Of a stretch of DNA of 64,000 bases, positions 17,629 through 26,175 are shown piece by piece. The translations under genes and the position numbers were made by a program. The stretch comes from Prolixibacteraceae bacterium (GTDB taxonomy: Bacteria; Bacteroidota; Bacteroidia; Bacteroidales; Prolixibacteraceae): positions 372,001-436,000 of the forward strand of contig JALNYZ010000001.1 in the NCBI GenBank assembly GCA_023229575.1, given 5' to 3'. The notes below the pieces were generated by a model. The model was not told where the DNA came from. It ran no database searches and was given only the letters and a program-made list of their open reading frames with translations. Every line of letters starts with the position of its first letter. Within the stretch, counting starts at the first letter, position 1.

Positions 17629-18552
17629 TTAAAAATTATCCACCTTTCTATAGGCTTCGATCAGTGCCAATTCACCATCCCGGCCTTTAATGCTACGGCC
17701 ATGTTCCATGCAGAGTACATCGTCGTAACCCTTGCTTTGGATATATTTGAAAATATTCATAAAGTTAATCTCCCCTGTGCCCGGTTCTTTCCTACCGGGA
17801 TTGTCGCCAAGGTGAAATGCAGCAATCTCACTCCATGAGGCTTCAATGTTCGGGATCAGATTCCCATCTGTGATCTGCTGGTGGTACAGGTCATCGACAA
17901 TTTTGCAGGCCGGACTGTTTACACCACGGCAAATTGCATAGGTTTGGGCCATTCCCGTCAGGAAGAGACCGGGATGGTCGCGCTTGTTGAGGGGCTCCAG
18001 AACGATGGTCATCCCTCCCTGCAATGCAATTTCGCTCAACTCGCGCATGATATCAATCACATTGGCAGTCTGGTAGCCCCAATCCATGTGTTCGTTGTAC
18101 CGTCCGGGTACCATCAATGCCCATTTTAGTCCGGTCCGCTGACAAACCTCCACACCGGCTTTCACTTTATCGACCAGCATTTGACGGATTTCATTGTCCT
18201 TTAAAACCATGGATTCCTTGCTGAAATCTGCATACAACACGAACGGCCCCATCTTCAGGTTTAAACGGTTGATTTCGGCAACAATCTTAGCCTGATCCTC
18301 AACCGGTTTGTTCATGAAACCATTGTCGAACATAGCCCTGAATCCCTGATCGCTGCAGAATCTGATCTGGTCAATGGGATCTTTTCCGGCCAATTCATTA
18401 AAAGTTCCGATACTTGGGGCATACCTCAGCTTGAAGAATGCCTTGTTGGATGGTTTTACATCCTGAAATTCAGGCATTGCAAAAAGAGAGGTGCCTAATC
18501 CTGTGAAAGCTAAAGCCGCTGTTGATTTTTGAATGAATTTTCGTCGTTGCAT
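17629..18552 (-). CDS. Tat-exported sugar phosphate isomerase/epimerase-like (hydroxypyruvate isomerase-like) TIM barrel
   Basis: 307 residues from the ATG at 18552; an upstream start at 18603 would put 17 residues before a clear twin-arginine signal (MQRRKFIQKSTAALAFTG), so the later start is chosen. The mature part is an AP-endonuclease-2-like TIM barrel with candidate metal ligands in IVLEPLNKRDHPG, KIVDDLYHQQI, HLGDNPGRKEPGTGEIN and LCMEHGRS, the arrangement of hydroxypyruvate isomerase Hyi. An exported enzyme of this kind probably acts on sugars in the periplasm; the substrate is unknown. It is convergent with the rubrerythrin gene. Confidence 0.85.
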   Translation of the reverse strand: MQRRKFIQKSTAALAFTGLGTSLFAMPEFQDVKPSNKAFFKLRYAPSIGTFNELAGKDPIDQIRFCSDQGFRAMFDNGFMNKPVEDQAKIVAEINRLNLKMGPFVLYADFSKESMVLKDNEIRQMLVDKVKAGVEVCQRTGLKWALMVPGRYNEHMDWGYQTANVIDIMRELSEIALQGGMTIVLEPLNKRDHPGLFLTGMAQTYAICRGVNSPACKIVDDLYHQQITDGNLIPNIEASWSEIAAFHLGDNPGRKEPGTGEINFMNIFKYIQSKGYDDVLCMEHGRSIKGRDGELALIEAYRKVDNF

Positions 18553-18569
18553 AAGGGGTTGATAGGGAT

Positions 18570-18782
18570 TCAATAAAATTCTTCTTTCGGAACGATGATC
18601 CACATAATGAGATAGGCCAATATTCCTGTTCCGGCGAAGAGCACGGTAAACACAAATCCAAGCCTTACCAATGTGGAATCAATGTTAAAATAGTCTGCCA
18701 AGCCTCCGCAGATGCCTGCAATCATTTTGTCTTTAACGGATCTCATGAGTCTTTTGGGACCTCCTTGTTCAATAATTTGCAT
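18570..18782 (-). CDS. PspC-domain small membrane protein
   Basis: 70 residues. The PspC domain is recognisable: DKMIAGICGGLADYFNID at 18-35 followed by one long hydrophobic helix (FVFTVLFAGTGILAYLIMW). PspC relatives sense or respond to envelope stress. It lies 11 bp after the acidic 86-residue ORF, so both are likely co-transcribed from the candidate promoter at 19100. Confidence 0.88.
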   Translation of the reverse strand: MQIIEQGGPKRLMRSVKDKMIAGICGGLADYFNIDSTLVRLGFVFTVLFAGTGILAYLIMWIIVPKEEFY

Positions 18783-18793
18783 GACCTTTTGTA

Positions 18794-19054
18794 TTAATTG
18801 TCAGAATCCTCCTCCAGTTTGTCAAGTTCATCCTCGTATTCGAGTTCCAGTTCCATAAACTCTTCAGCCTGCTCCAGCAATTCGGCTTTTAAGTCGGCAC
18901 TGTCAGGTTCATCATCAATCCAGTGAATCTCCTGATCTACACTAAATCCCTCCAAATCACAACCTACGATAAAACGGGGCTGCTCCGTATGAATAATAAA
19001 GATCGTGTCGGGAAGGACTTGTGAATTGTCTGCAAGTAAAAATTTTGGAAGCAT
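18794..19054 (-). CDS. Small acidic protein of unknown function
   Basis: 86 residues, strongly acidic at the C-terminus (repeated E/D from about residue 48), with an N-terminal beta-rich part (MLPKFLLADNSQVLPDTIFI). No domain is recognised. The tail looks like a charged helix. Placement directly before pspC suggests a linked role, but that is inference. The reading frame has a clear ATG, and a -7 box TATATTTG lies 46 bp upstream. Confidence 0.7.
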   Translation of the reverse strand: MLPKFLLADNSQVLPDTIFIIHTEQPRFIVGCDLEGFSVDQEIHWIDDEPDSADLKAELLEQAEEFMELELEYEDELDKLEEDSDN

Positions 19055-19099
19055 CTCGATGTTTTTTTAACTAAGTTAACCAAAGGTTGGATAATAGAT

Positions 19100-19107
19100 C
19101 AAATATA
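19100..19107 (-). promoter_or_regulatory. Candidate -7 box for the acidic protein / pspC pair
   Basis: TATATTTG on the minus strand matches the Bacteroidota TAnnTTTG element, 46 bp before the ATG at 19054. A small dyad TTAAC-N3-GTTAA (19067-19079) lies between. No good -33 element at the usual 19-bp spacing was found. Confidence 0.4.
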
Positions 19108-19227
19108 AAAATAATTCAAAGAGTTTCAACAGCATCCCATCTGTTAAATTAAGGAAAGTAATTCCATCTTTCTTTTAACTTTCCAGTCACAATAAAACTG
19201 ACATATTTACATGATTATGAGATGTTT

Positions 19228-19275
19228 ATGACTTTTTGTCATAGATTTATTGGCATACAAATGTCATTTTGTCCA
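19228..19275 (+). promoter_or_regulatory. Candidate enhancer (UAS) dyads upstream of hsp20
   Basis: A perfect dyad ATGAC-TTTTT-GTCAT at 19228-19242, and a degenerate copy (11 of 15 matching) starting at 19261, 33 bp or about three helical turns away on the same face. They lie 113 and 80 bp upstream of the sigma-54-like element, the usual distance for bacterial enhancer-binding proteins. Confidence 0.5.
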
Positions 19276-19340
19276 TATATTATCCCTTCATTTTATTAAC
19301 TGACTGAAAATTAACAGAAAACAAATTTTCTTTCAAATAT

Positions 19341-19356
19341 TGGCACGTCTATTGAT
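19341..19356 (+). promoter_or_regulatory. Sigma-54-like -24/-12 promoter of hsp20
   Basis: TGGCACG-N4-TTGAT matches the sigma-54 consensus TGGCACG-N4-TTGCW at all positions except the -12 C, which is A here. It lies 72 bp before the ATG. No housekeeping TAnnTTTG element with correct spacing was seen in this gap (19055-19427). Confidence 0.55.
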
Positions 19357-19427
19357 TTATCCTGGTTGTACCACAACAGCGTGGCAGCAAACTTAATATG
19401 TTAACTAAAGAATAGGAGGAATTGACC

Positions 19428-19868
19428 ATGACATTGATCAGAACAAACAACAGATTTTATCCATCCGTTTTTAATCAACTGTTTAACAGGGAACTGGTGG
19501 ATTGGAGCAACGCCGGATTTTCATCAGAAGACAGTACTTTACCGGCCGTAAATATTCTTGAAGACGACAACCGCATCCAGATTGAAGTGGCTGCACCCGG
19601 AATGAAGAAGGAAGATTTCAAAATTGACCTGGAGCATAACCGATTGACTGTTTCAGCTGAAGTTTCAACCGAAAATTCAGAATCAGGAGAACGTTATTCG
19701 CGCAAGGAATTCAGCTATCGTTCATTTCGCAGACTCTTCAACATTCCTGTTGAAACCATCAACGGTGATCAGATTGAGGCAGCCTACAAAGATGGAATTC
19801 TGCTGGTCACCCTTCCGAAACGGGAGGAGCTTAAACCAAAACCGGCAAGAGCCATTGAGATCCAATGA
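19428..19868 (+). CDS. Small heat shock protein, Hsp20 family
   Basis: 146 residues. An alpha-crystallin domain occupies about 40-135 (PAVNILEDDNRIQIEVAAPGM through DGILLVTLPKRE, with the conserved G-I-L). It is an ATP-independent holdase. The start is the ATG at 19428 because AGGAGG at 19415-19420 sits 7 bp upstream, one of the few strong Shine-Dalgarno sequences in the window and a sign of high expression. It is followed by a terminator and preceded by the sigma-54-like promoter, so it forms a monocistronic unit. Confidence 0.95.
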   Translation: MTLIRTNNRFYPSVFNQLFNRELVDWSNAGFSSEDSTLPAVNILEDDNRIQIEVAAPGMKKEDFKIDLEHNRLTVSAEVSTENSESGERYSRKEFSYRSFRRLFNIPVETINGDQIEAAYKDGILLVTLPKREELKPKPARAIEIQ

Positions 19869-19903
19869 AAAGAGGGGTGCTTCGGTACCCCTCTTTTTAT
19901 TGG
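19860..19903 (+). terminator. Intrinsic terminator after hsp20
   Basis: A hairpin with a GAGGGGT/ACCCCTC stem, TTCG-type loop and T-run, extended outward by ATCCAAT/ATTGGAT complementarity. It starts at the hsp20 stop codon. Confidence 0.88.
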
Positions 19904-19935
19904 ATCCTGCTATCTTTGTAAAAAATTAAAGACAC

Positions 19936-21330
19936 ATGTTCAATGATTCAACCATTTGTGCCATCTCTACTCCTGCCGGAACAGGAGGCATTGCCGTCAT
20001 CCGGCTCTCAGGGAGCAGGGCAATCATGATCGTTGATTCCGTTTTCAGATCTCCTTCTCCGGGCAAGAAACTGGCGGATCAGTCCGCCAACACACTCCAT
20101 TTTGGCTCGATTTTTCAAGAGAATATCCTTCTGGATGAAGTTGTAATAGGACTCTTCCGGGCGCCCCACTCCTATACAGGTGAAGATGTGGCGGAAATCT
20201 CCTGTCACGGATCGCAATACGTGCAACAGCAAATTCTCCGTTTGATGATTGATAGCGGAGCAGAACTGGCACAACCCGGGGAATTTACCCAGCGCGCATT
20301 CCTGAACGGAAAGATGGATCTCTCGCAGGCCGAAGCGGTAGCAGACCTTATCGCATCAGGCAATTCCGCCGCCCACAGGGTGGCATTGAACCAGATGCGT
20401 GGCGGATTTTCTGCGGAGATCGCGCAGTTAAGGGAACAGCTTCTCCATTTTATCACACTTGTAGAGCTGGAACTTGATTTTAGTGAGGAGGATGTTGAGT
20501 TTGCCGACAGAAGCCAGCTTATGGAACTTTCACGCAAAATTGCCATCCTGCTTCGCAAATTGGCCGATTCTTTCAACTTAGGGAATGTGATTAAAAACGG
20601 CATTCCAGTTGCCATTGTCGGAGAGACCAACGTTGGAAAGTCAACCCTTTTGAATGCCCTGTTAAACGAAGAGAAGGCTATCGTTTCGGATATTCATGGC
20701 ACCACCCGTGACGTAATAGAAGATGTAGTTAACCTGGATGGCGTCCAGTTTCGGTTCTTCGACACTGCGGGTTTGCGTGAAACCACCGATACCATTGAAA
20801 ACCTTGGCATTGAGCGCTCCTACAGGAAATTGGAGCAGGCGACACTGGTGTTGCTGGTGCTGGACCTCACCTCTCCTATTGAAGCAATACTTGGAAGAAT
20901 AAAGGAGATCAGAAACAAGATCACAAATCAGAAGCTTATTTTGGTCGCCAACAAATCCGATTTGGTTTCCGAAAGGATACGAATGGAATTATCCTCTTTC
21001 CCATTGAAAACGAATGAAGCGCTGGTCTTCATTGCGGCAAAATCGAAAGAGAACCTGTCCGGACTGATCAGTTTGATGCACGAGTCGGTCTCTCTCTTTA
21101 AAATTCTACCGGAAGATGTGATTGTTACCAATATCCGCCATTACGAAGCGCTGACCAAAGCCCTGGATGCCGTCGAACGAACCATTTCCGGTTTGGAATC
21201 CAACCTCTCCGGCGAATTTTTGTCACAGGATATCCGCGAATGCCTTCAATACCTGGGGGCTATTACAGGACAAATATCAACAGATGAGGTGCTTGGGAAT
21301 ATATTTAAGCATTTTTGTATCGGAAAGTAA
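19936..21330 (+). CDS. mnmE: tRNA modification GTPase MnmE (TrmE)
   Basis: 464 residues. With MnmG it makes the 5-carboxymethylaminomethyl modification of wobble uridine. The N-terminal folate-binding domain (TICAISTPAGTGGIAVIRLSG) is followed by a helical domain with an inserted G domain: G1 GETNVGKST (about 229-237), G3 DTAGLRETTD, G4 NKSD. The C-terminus ends FCIGK with the catalytic-site Cys. The 3' end of mnmE is a known integration site for some genomic islands, and here it is followed by AT-rich unfamiliar DNA, but no integrase or repeated att site was found. Confidence 0.97.
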   Translation: MFNDSTICAISTPAGTGGIAVIRLSGSRAIMIVDSVFRSPSPGKKLADQSANTLHFGSIFQENILLDEVVIGLFRAPHSYTGEDVAEISCHGSQYVQQQILRLMIDSGAELAQPGEFTQRAFLNGKMDLSQAEAVADLIASGNSAAHRVALNQMRGGFSAEIAQLREQLLHFITLVELELDFSEEDVEFADRSQLMELSRKIAILLRKLADSFNLGNVIKNGIPVAIVGETNVGKSTLLNALLNEEKAIVSDIHGTTRDVIEDVVNLDGVQFRFFDTAGLRETTDTIENLGIERSYRKLEQATLVLLVLDLTSPIEAILGRIKEIRNKITNQKLILVANKSDLVSERIRMELSSFPLKTNEALVFIAAKSKENLSGLISLMHESVSLFKILPEDVIVTNIRHYEALTKALDAVERTISGLESNLSGEFLSQDIRECLQYLGAITGQISTDEVLGNIFKHFCIGK

Positions 21331-21395
21331 TAATGGAACAAAGTGTTTTAGAAATGCAGTAGACAAAATAAACCGGATTTTTAAACCATAACGAC

Positions 21396-23450
21396 ATGAC
21401 GCAGGAAGATTTCATTTATATTATCTATGAATCATTTGATCATTTACCTGCTCTACTATCCTTCTTAAAGAAAAAAAGAAAAGATGTAAAATGTATTCGC
21501 AGTGAATATGCTTTCGGTTTAACAATGGCATTTAAAACTATCAACGATGCTGTAAACCAAAGAGATTATAATCATATAATGTTTACAAAACCAGACGGAG
21601 AAACTATTGAGTACGAATTAGAAGCAGGACACCACGCCGAACAGATATTTCATTTACAAACTAGTGAAAATTTAAAAGGTGCAAAAACATCTTTTCCTAA
21701 CAAAATAGTTATAGACCTACGGCGAATAACAAACGGGCGTTTTAAAGGAATATTAACAGCTGCACACATGGAACAGCTTTCGCCAATATTGGATGCATAT
21801 TTGCGAACCATTGAGCCAGTCATTGAACAGGTTACTGAAAATACTAAGAAATTACCTCAGCAAAATTTGATAACAAAGTACGAAAGTGAGTTTTTCAAAA
21901 TTACTGAAAGTCTCTGTTATGAATTTAATGAAGACTTGGGCTTAACATTTGACACCTTCAACGATGAACTTTTTTCAAATATCGACAAATTCAAAGCTGA
22001 AATTATTGAAAATATCACTAATCTAAATCAATCAGACAGAGGTTTTTACTTAAAGAGAATTTTGGAAAGATTGAAGAAAAACATTGGAACAACTATTCAA
22101 AAAAATAAGAAAACAGGGGACGAATATTCCTTGATAATAGATGCAAGTATTGACAAAGTACATACATTTGAAGGAAATGAACTTGAAAGGTATTACAGGA
22201 TGAGTAATATTTACAAGAATCAAATGATAAACTTCATTTCTGAACTAATTGTACCAGCCACGAAAACAACAATAATAGGTTCTATTGGAAATGAATTAAA
22301 TGCAATTCGAGAAAGATATAGAAATTACGACGAACGCTCTGAAACGTATGTGAAGTATTACAAACAGATTGACCAACTAACCCATGTAAAAGACATTCTC
22401 ACAAGGGAACTAATACCCTTTGATAATTATTTTGGAGGTTATTCGGATCGATTAAATAATCCATTTGTTTATTGGAATGGTTTTTATATTCAACCCTCTA
22501 AGATTACAGATCTAACGGATTTAATAACAGAACGTAGAATTATTTATAATGATAAATTCATATTGGATATTAACGAAATATCAGAATACATTTTTGCATA
22601 CAAAGAAGGTTTTATGCTTGGTTATGAAAAATTCGACAGTATTGAAGTAGAACACAAATCTTCTGTTTTTAAATCTGACAAACTGTCTATTGAGAAAATT
22701 ATCAACTACGTAGAGAATCATAAAGAAAGTGATAACGGCGGTTTTACTTTTCAATTTTATCCAAGGGTTGATAATTTCCCATTTTCATATTCAAGTGATG
22801 GAACTTTAAGCCCAAGGGTTGATAAAATCCCATTTTCAATTGAAGAATGCAGAGAAAGACAGCTAAATGGAGTTTGCTCTGAAAGAATGTTACATGAACA
22901 ACAAACTGGAAACGAATGTCACGCATGTTTCCCCTTCGCCCTTCCAAACCCAAACAGTTGGAAATCTAAAGGAATTGAAGGCGGAAAATATTACCGTGCT
23001 TGGTATGTAATGCTTGCAAATTATAAGTATTTCGATGAATATTTTAGAGCCTTACTACCTCAACAAACCGAAATAAAAATCGAACAGGAAACACCGAAAA
23101 CATTTGAAGAACTTTTTTACAACCCTAAACACGCTGAACCCTGTTTAGGAATATTAAGAGAATTACAACCTCCTGTAATTGATGCAATAAATAATTACAT
23201 AGGCAAAGCCAAAGGGGTATTCCCCTTGTGGGTTAGGGTATTAACAAACCATAAACCCAAACCATTGATAAAACATTTTAAAGATACAGTTTACAAAGAT
23301 TTACTGAACCAAAAGATAAAAGGGCTTAACCTTACTAAAGATGCAAGCGAGTTTAGAAAACAATATGTAAGGCTAGAAAATAATAAAACCGAATTAGATA
23401 TTAAAACAATTCTTTCCCAATATTCCCAAAGTGGAAAGTTAGGAAAATAG
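21396..23450 (+). CDS. Large protein of unknown function, accessory region
   Basis: 684 residues, AT-rich codon use unlike neighbouring mnmE. I recognise no family. Seen: an N-terminal alpha/beta-like region (DFIYIIYESFDHLPALLSFL), a long charged helical middle (about 130-330) likely to form coiled coil, a Cys/His group (CRERQLNGVCSERM, GNECHACF) that could bind metal, and a Lys-rich C-terminus. No signal peptide or membrane helix is seen. A duplicated PRVDxxPFS segment is encoded by a 27-bp direct repeat (22761 and 22812). It precedes the HTH-type ORF at 23491 by 40 bp. Likely cargo or remnant of a mobile element at the mnmE end; role unknown. Confidence 0.7.
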   Translation: MTQEDFIYIIYESFDHLPALLSFLKKKRKDVKCIRSEYAFGLTMAFKTINDAVNQRDYNHIMFTKPDGETIEYELEAGHHAEQIFHLQTSENLKGAKTSFPNKIVIDLRRITNGRFKGILTAAHMEQLSPILDAYLRTIEPVIEQVTENTKKLPQQNLITKYESEFFKITESLCYEFNEDLGLTFDTFNDELFSNIDKFKAEIIENITNLNQSDRGFYLKRILERLKKNIGTTIQKNKKTGDEYSLIIDASIDKVHTFEGNELERYYRMSNIYKNQMINFISELIVPATKTTIIGSIGNELNAIRERYRNYDERSETYVKYYKQIDQLTHVKDILTRELIPFDNYFGGYSDRLNNPFVYWNGFYIQPSKITDLTDLITERRIIYNDKFILDINEISEYIFAYKEGFMLGYEKFDSIEVEHKSSVFKSDKLSIEKIINYVENHKESDNGGFTFQFYPRVDNFPFSYSSDGTLSPRVDKIPFSIEECRERQLNGVCSERMLHEQQTGNECHACFPFALPNPNSWKSKGIEGGKYYRAWYVMLANYKYFDEYFRALLPQQTEIKIEQETPKTFEELFYNPKHAEPCLGILRELQPPVIDAINNYIGKAKGVFPLWVRVLTNHKPKPLIKHFKDTVYKDLLNQKIKGLNLTKDASEFRKQYVRLENNKTELDIKTILSQYSQSGKLGK
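22761..22838 (+). repeat. 27-bp direct repeat inside the 684-residue protein gene
   Basis: Copies at 22761-22787 and 22812-22838 match at 25 of 27 bases and are offset by 51 bp (17 codons), so both read in frame and give the peptide PRVD-xx-PFS twice. Confidence 0.85.
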
Positions 23451-23490
23451 GGCTTTTTAGTATGCTGTTTTTTGTATCAAAAAAATTGAT

Positions 23491-23979
23491 ATGGAAAAAA
23501 CAGTATTTATTTCATTACCGATTGAAGATTTACAAACGGTAATTATTGACTGTGTTAATTCCTGTTTAAAGAATAGCAAACAGGTACACAGCGAACAACC
23601 AACCGAAACCGACCGTTGGTTTGATCTCAGTGAACTTTGCAATTATTTACCGGATAAACTAGAGAAGCCCACAGTATACGGCTGTGTCTCCAGTAATTCT
23701 TTGCCCAAAAGACAAAGCAATGATAGCCAGAATACCAGCCAACTGCAAACCATATTTCAATATCTATCTGGCGTTAGTGCCACGGCCTCAATGGTTTCAG
23801 ATGCAACTGGAGTACCACAAAAGAATTTATGCAGGTACAAGCGAAATTTAGAAAAGGCAGGTAGTCTTTGGGAAGTCGAAAAAAAGATATGTAAAAAAAC
23901 AGGCTTCAAAGCGTGGTACTTAACAACCAATCCAGCCAACGCACCAAAAAGTTATTCAACCCAACTAACACTTTTTTAA
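23491..23979 (+). CDS. Chimeric DNA-binding protein (excisionase-like HTH start joined to a winged-helix-like domain)
   Basis: 162 residues. The first about 70 (DLQTVIIDCVNSCLK, RWFDLSELCNYLPDKLEKPTVYGCVS) resemble the small excisionase/helix-turn-helix proteins found beside Bacteroidota integrases, but the recognition part is cut short after SSNSLPKR. From about residue 85 a second module (ATASMVSDATGVPQKNLCRY ... AGSLWEVEK ... AWYLTTNP) looks like a winged helix seen in separate small ORFs of mobile elements. I infer a fusion made by recombination. It supports a mobile-element origin for 21396-24500. Confidence 0.6.
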   Translation: MEKTVFISLPIEDLQTVIIDCVNSCLKNSKQVHSEQPTETDRWFDLSELCNYLPDKLEKPTVYGCVSSNSLPKRQSNDSQNTSQLQTIFQYLSGVSATASMVSDATGVPQKNLCRYKRNLEKAGSLWEVEKKICKKTGFKAWYLTTNPANAPKSYSTQLTLF

Positions 23980-24504
23980 AATGGAACTGAAAACAAATTT
24001 TGAGTTTGATAAATACGGTATCGGGATTATATAGAAATGCGATTTACCTGTTTATTTTGGGGCAATATAAAAGCCGCAAATTACGGTATTGCGGCCAACC
24101 ACGTCAAATATCCGTTGGACATTGACAGTGCAAATGTAGTAAATTATTCATCCGTTAATCAATAATTTGTTTGGACAATTTTCAAATTGTTGATTCACAG
24201 ATGACTTAGCTTGCAATTGTGATTTATTGATTAACAAGGAGAGCCAATTGTTAAGTGGTTTCAGCAAGATTAAAATATTCAAGGAATTTTTAAAAGAATG
24301 GTACGAATAAACATTTTTAATCCTTTTGAATTTCTGCAATTCAAATAAATCGTATATTCGACAAAATAGCCCAAACTAAATAAATTGTCTGAAAGAATCT
24401 GAGAACCAATACCTAACTGCAACGCAATTCGAGTTTACTAGGAGCATATTACCCAGATTATATAACTACCTTGATGAATTAGGTCTGAAATAAAAATCTT
24501 AGCC
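23980..24504. other. 525-bp gap without an intact gene
   Basis: AT-rich. It holds a hairpin GCCGCAA ... TTGCGGC (24073-24079 with 24089-24095) and, at its right end, a short start-less reading frame (listed separately). No RNA gene, terminator or repeat pair that would mark an element end was recognised. Confidence 0.5.
24380..24493 (+). pseudogene. Short ORF tail, likely remnant
   Basis: A 37-codon open frame beginning after a stop at 24377 and ending with TAA at 24491. The composition is protein-like (NQYLTATQFEFTRSILPRL, NYLDELGLK), with no start codon. It ends 11 bp before the next gene. Family not recognised; it may be the 3' end of a deleted gene. Confidence 0.25.
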
Positions 24505-25992
24505 ATGTCCAAACTCACAGACATACTTCTACGGCCCGAAGGCCGCCGTCTCGAATTCAAAGAGTCGCTGCCAACCAATTCTGATTTGGCTAAATCCATT
24601 TTGGCATTTGCAAACGACGCAGGTGGAGAATTGTATTTGGGGATTAAAGACACACCAAGGGATGTAGTTGGTCTGGAAGAAAATGAACTGATTGCACTTG
24701 AAGAAAAAATAGCCAACATTATTCACGACCTTTGTGAACCAGTGATACTGCCCGAAATTACATTCCTACAGCACGAGGGGAAACACATCATCCGCACCCA
24801 GGTGTACAAAGGCAGTGCCCCTCCATATCATTTGAAAAACAAATCCGTTTCGGAAGGCACTTTCATTCGGGTAGGTTCTACCAATCGTTTAGCCTCTGCC
24901 GAAATGATTGCCGAACTCGAACGCCACAGGCAAAACATTTCCTTCGACAGCGAATTGGTTTACTCCAAAACAGTTGAGCAAATTGACATTGGCATATTTA
25001 AAGAATTTTTTCAGGAGAAAACAGGCGAAGAATTGACCATTCAGGCATTAAAAAAACTGGAACTTTTCCGTTCGGAGCAAGGCAGAAATCTGCCTACCTA
25101 TGCTCTGATCCTATTGTCTGATGATGATTTGCAAAAACAATATTTCCCCTACTCCAAAATTGAATGTGCAAGGTTTAAAGGCACCGTTCCGGGAAATTTC
25201 ATCGACCAAAAAACCATTGATGTAAACGTGGGGCTTCAGTCCGAACAAGCCTACCAGTTTGTGTTGAGGCACATTTCGCAAGGTACAACCGACTACACCG
25301 GTGTTTATCGCAACGACCGCTGGGAATATCCGATTGTTGCTATTCGGGAGATTATCAGGAATGCCGTCATTCACCGCGATTATTCGCTCACCGGAAAAGA
25401 CATCAAAATAGCCATTTTCGACGATAAAGTAGAAATCACCAGTCCCGGTAAACTTTTGCCAACAGTCGATTTTAGCGACATGGAATCCGGACAGTCCGAC
25501 ATCCGCAACAAAATACTGGCTCCGGTATTCAAAAAACTCAGAATTATTGAGCAGTGGGGTAATGGATTAAAGCTGATATCCGAAGAATTACAATACTATC
25601 CTGAAATTGGGTTCGACTGGAAAGAACCGGGTATCGCATTCAGGGTAACTTTTACCAATAAGAATTTTAAACAACAGCCAGAGTTACAGCCAGAGTTACA
25701 GCCAGAGTTGCAGCCAGAGTTGCAGCAGGAGTTGCAGCAGGAATCTCTATATGGTTTTGTATTAAGACAATTAGAATATAGACCTCTCAATACTAAAGAA
25801 TTATCCGATAAAATGGGGCAAAAAGAAATTTCCGGTCAGCTAAGAAAGATTATTCGTAAACTCCATAAAAACAAATTAATTGAAAACTCGATTCCAAATA
25901 AACCGAATCATCCTGCCCAAAAACATCAGCTTACGCCAACAGGTAAAACTTTCTTAAAACTGCTAATAAATGGTAAAATAGGTGATTACTAA
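24505..25992 (+). CDS. AlbA_2 (Schlafen-like) and histidine-kinase-type ATPase domain protein, putative regulator
   Basis: 495 residues. N-terminal AlbA_2 domain (LEFKESLPTNSDLAKSILAF, FANDAGGELYLGIKD), a middle linker, then a GHKL-type ATPase-like domain typical of RecG-like regulators (IREIIRNAVIHRDYS, IAIFDDKVEITSPGKL, EQWGNGLKLI). A QPEL tandem linker (six 4-residue units) leads to a C-terminal winged helix (LNTKELSDKMGQKEISGQLR). This common Bacteroidota accessory family is usually annotated as an ATP-binding protein; it may act as a DNA-binding regulator or in defence, neither proven. The start ATG fits the domain N-terminus. Confidence 0.85.
   Translation: MSKLTDILLRPEGRRLEFKESLPTNSDLAKSILAFANDAGGELYLGIKDTPRDVVGLEENELIALEEKIANIIHDLCEPVILPEITFLQHEGKHIIRTQVYKGSAPPYHLKNKSVSEGTFIRVGSTNRLASAEMIAELERHRQNISFDSELVYSKTVEQIDIGIFKEFFQEKTGEELTIQALKKLELFRSEQGRNLPTYALILLSDDDLQKQYFPYSKIECARFKGTVPGNFIDQKTIDVNVGLQSEQAYQFVLRHISQGTTDYTGVYRNDRWEYPIVAIREIIRNAVIHRDYSLTGKDIKIAIFDDKVEITSPGKLLPTVDFSDMESGQSDIRNKILAPVFKKLRIIEQWGNGLKLISEELQYYPEIGFDWKEPGIAFRVTFTNKNFKQQPELQPELQPELQPELQQELQQESLYGFVLRQLEYRPLNTKELSDKMGQKEISGQLRKIIRKLHKNKLIENSIPNKPNHPAQKHQLTPTGKTFLKLLINGKIGDY
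25675..25746 (+). repeat. In-frame 12-bp minisatellite (QPEL linker)
   Basis: Six 12-bp units: four CAG-CCA-GAG-TTR (QPEL), one QQEL, one QQES. In-frame slippage would change linker length between the ATPase-like and winged-helix domains without breaking the protein. Confidence 0.92.
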
Positions 25993-26175
25993 ATTAATCA
26001 AAGGTTGCTGGCATTAAGTGAAATAATTAGCTTGCTTGTTGAAGTACAAAAATGAAATTAAAAATCAGCGAGGACTCTAATCTAAAATATTTTACTTCTT
26101 GTCCACATTTGTATCTCTATATTGTAATGTGCATATAATAAATTAGATATACTTTTCGCTTCAGGAGATAAGCAG

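Noticed and set aside
21310..21345. mnmE 3' end as an attachment site for an island
   Set aside because: The conserved 3' sequence is present, but I found no second copy up to 26175 and no integrase gene, so island borders cannot be claimed.
24073..24095. GCCGCAA hairpin as a terminator
   Set aside because: No T-run on either strand and no gene ending just before it.
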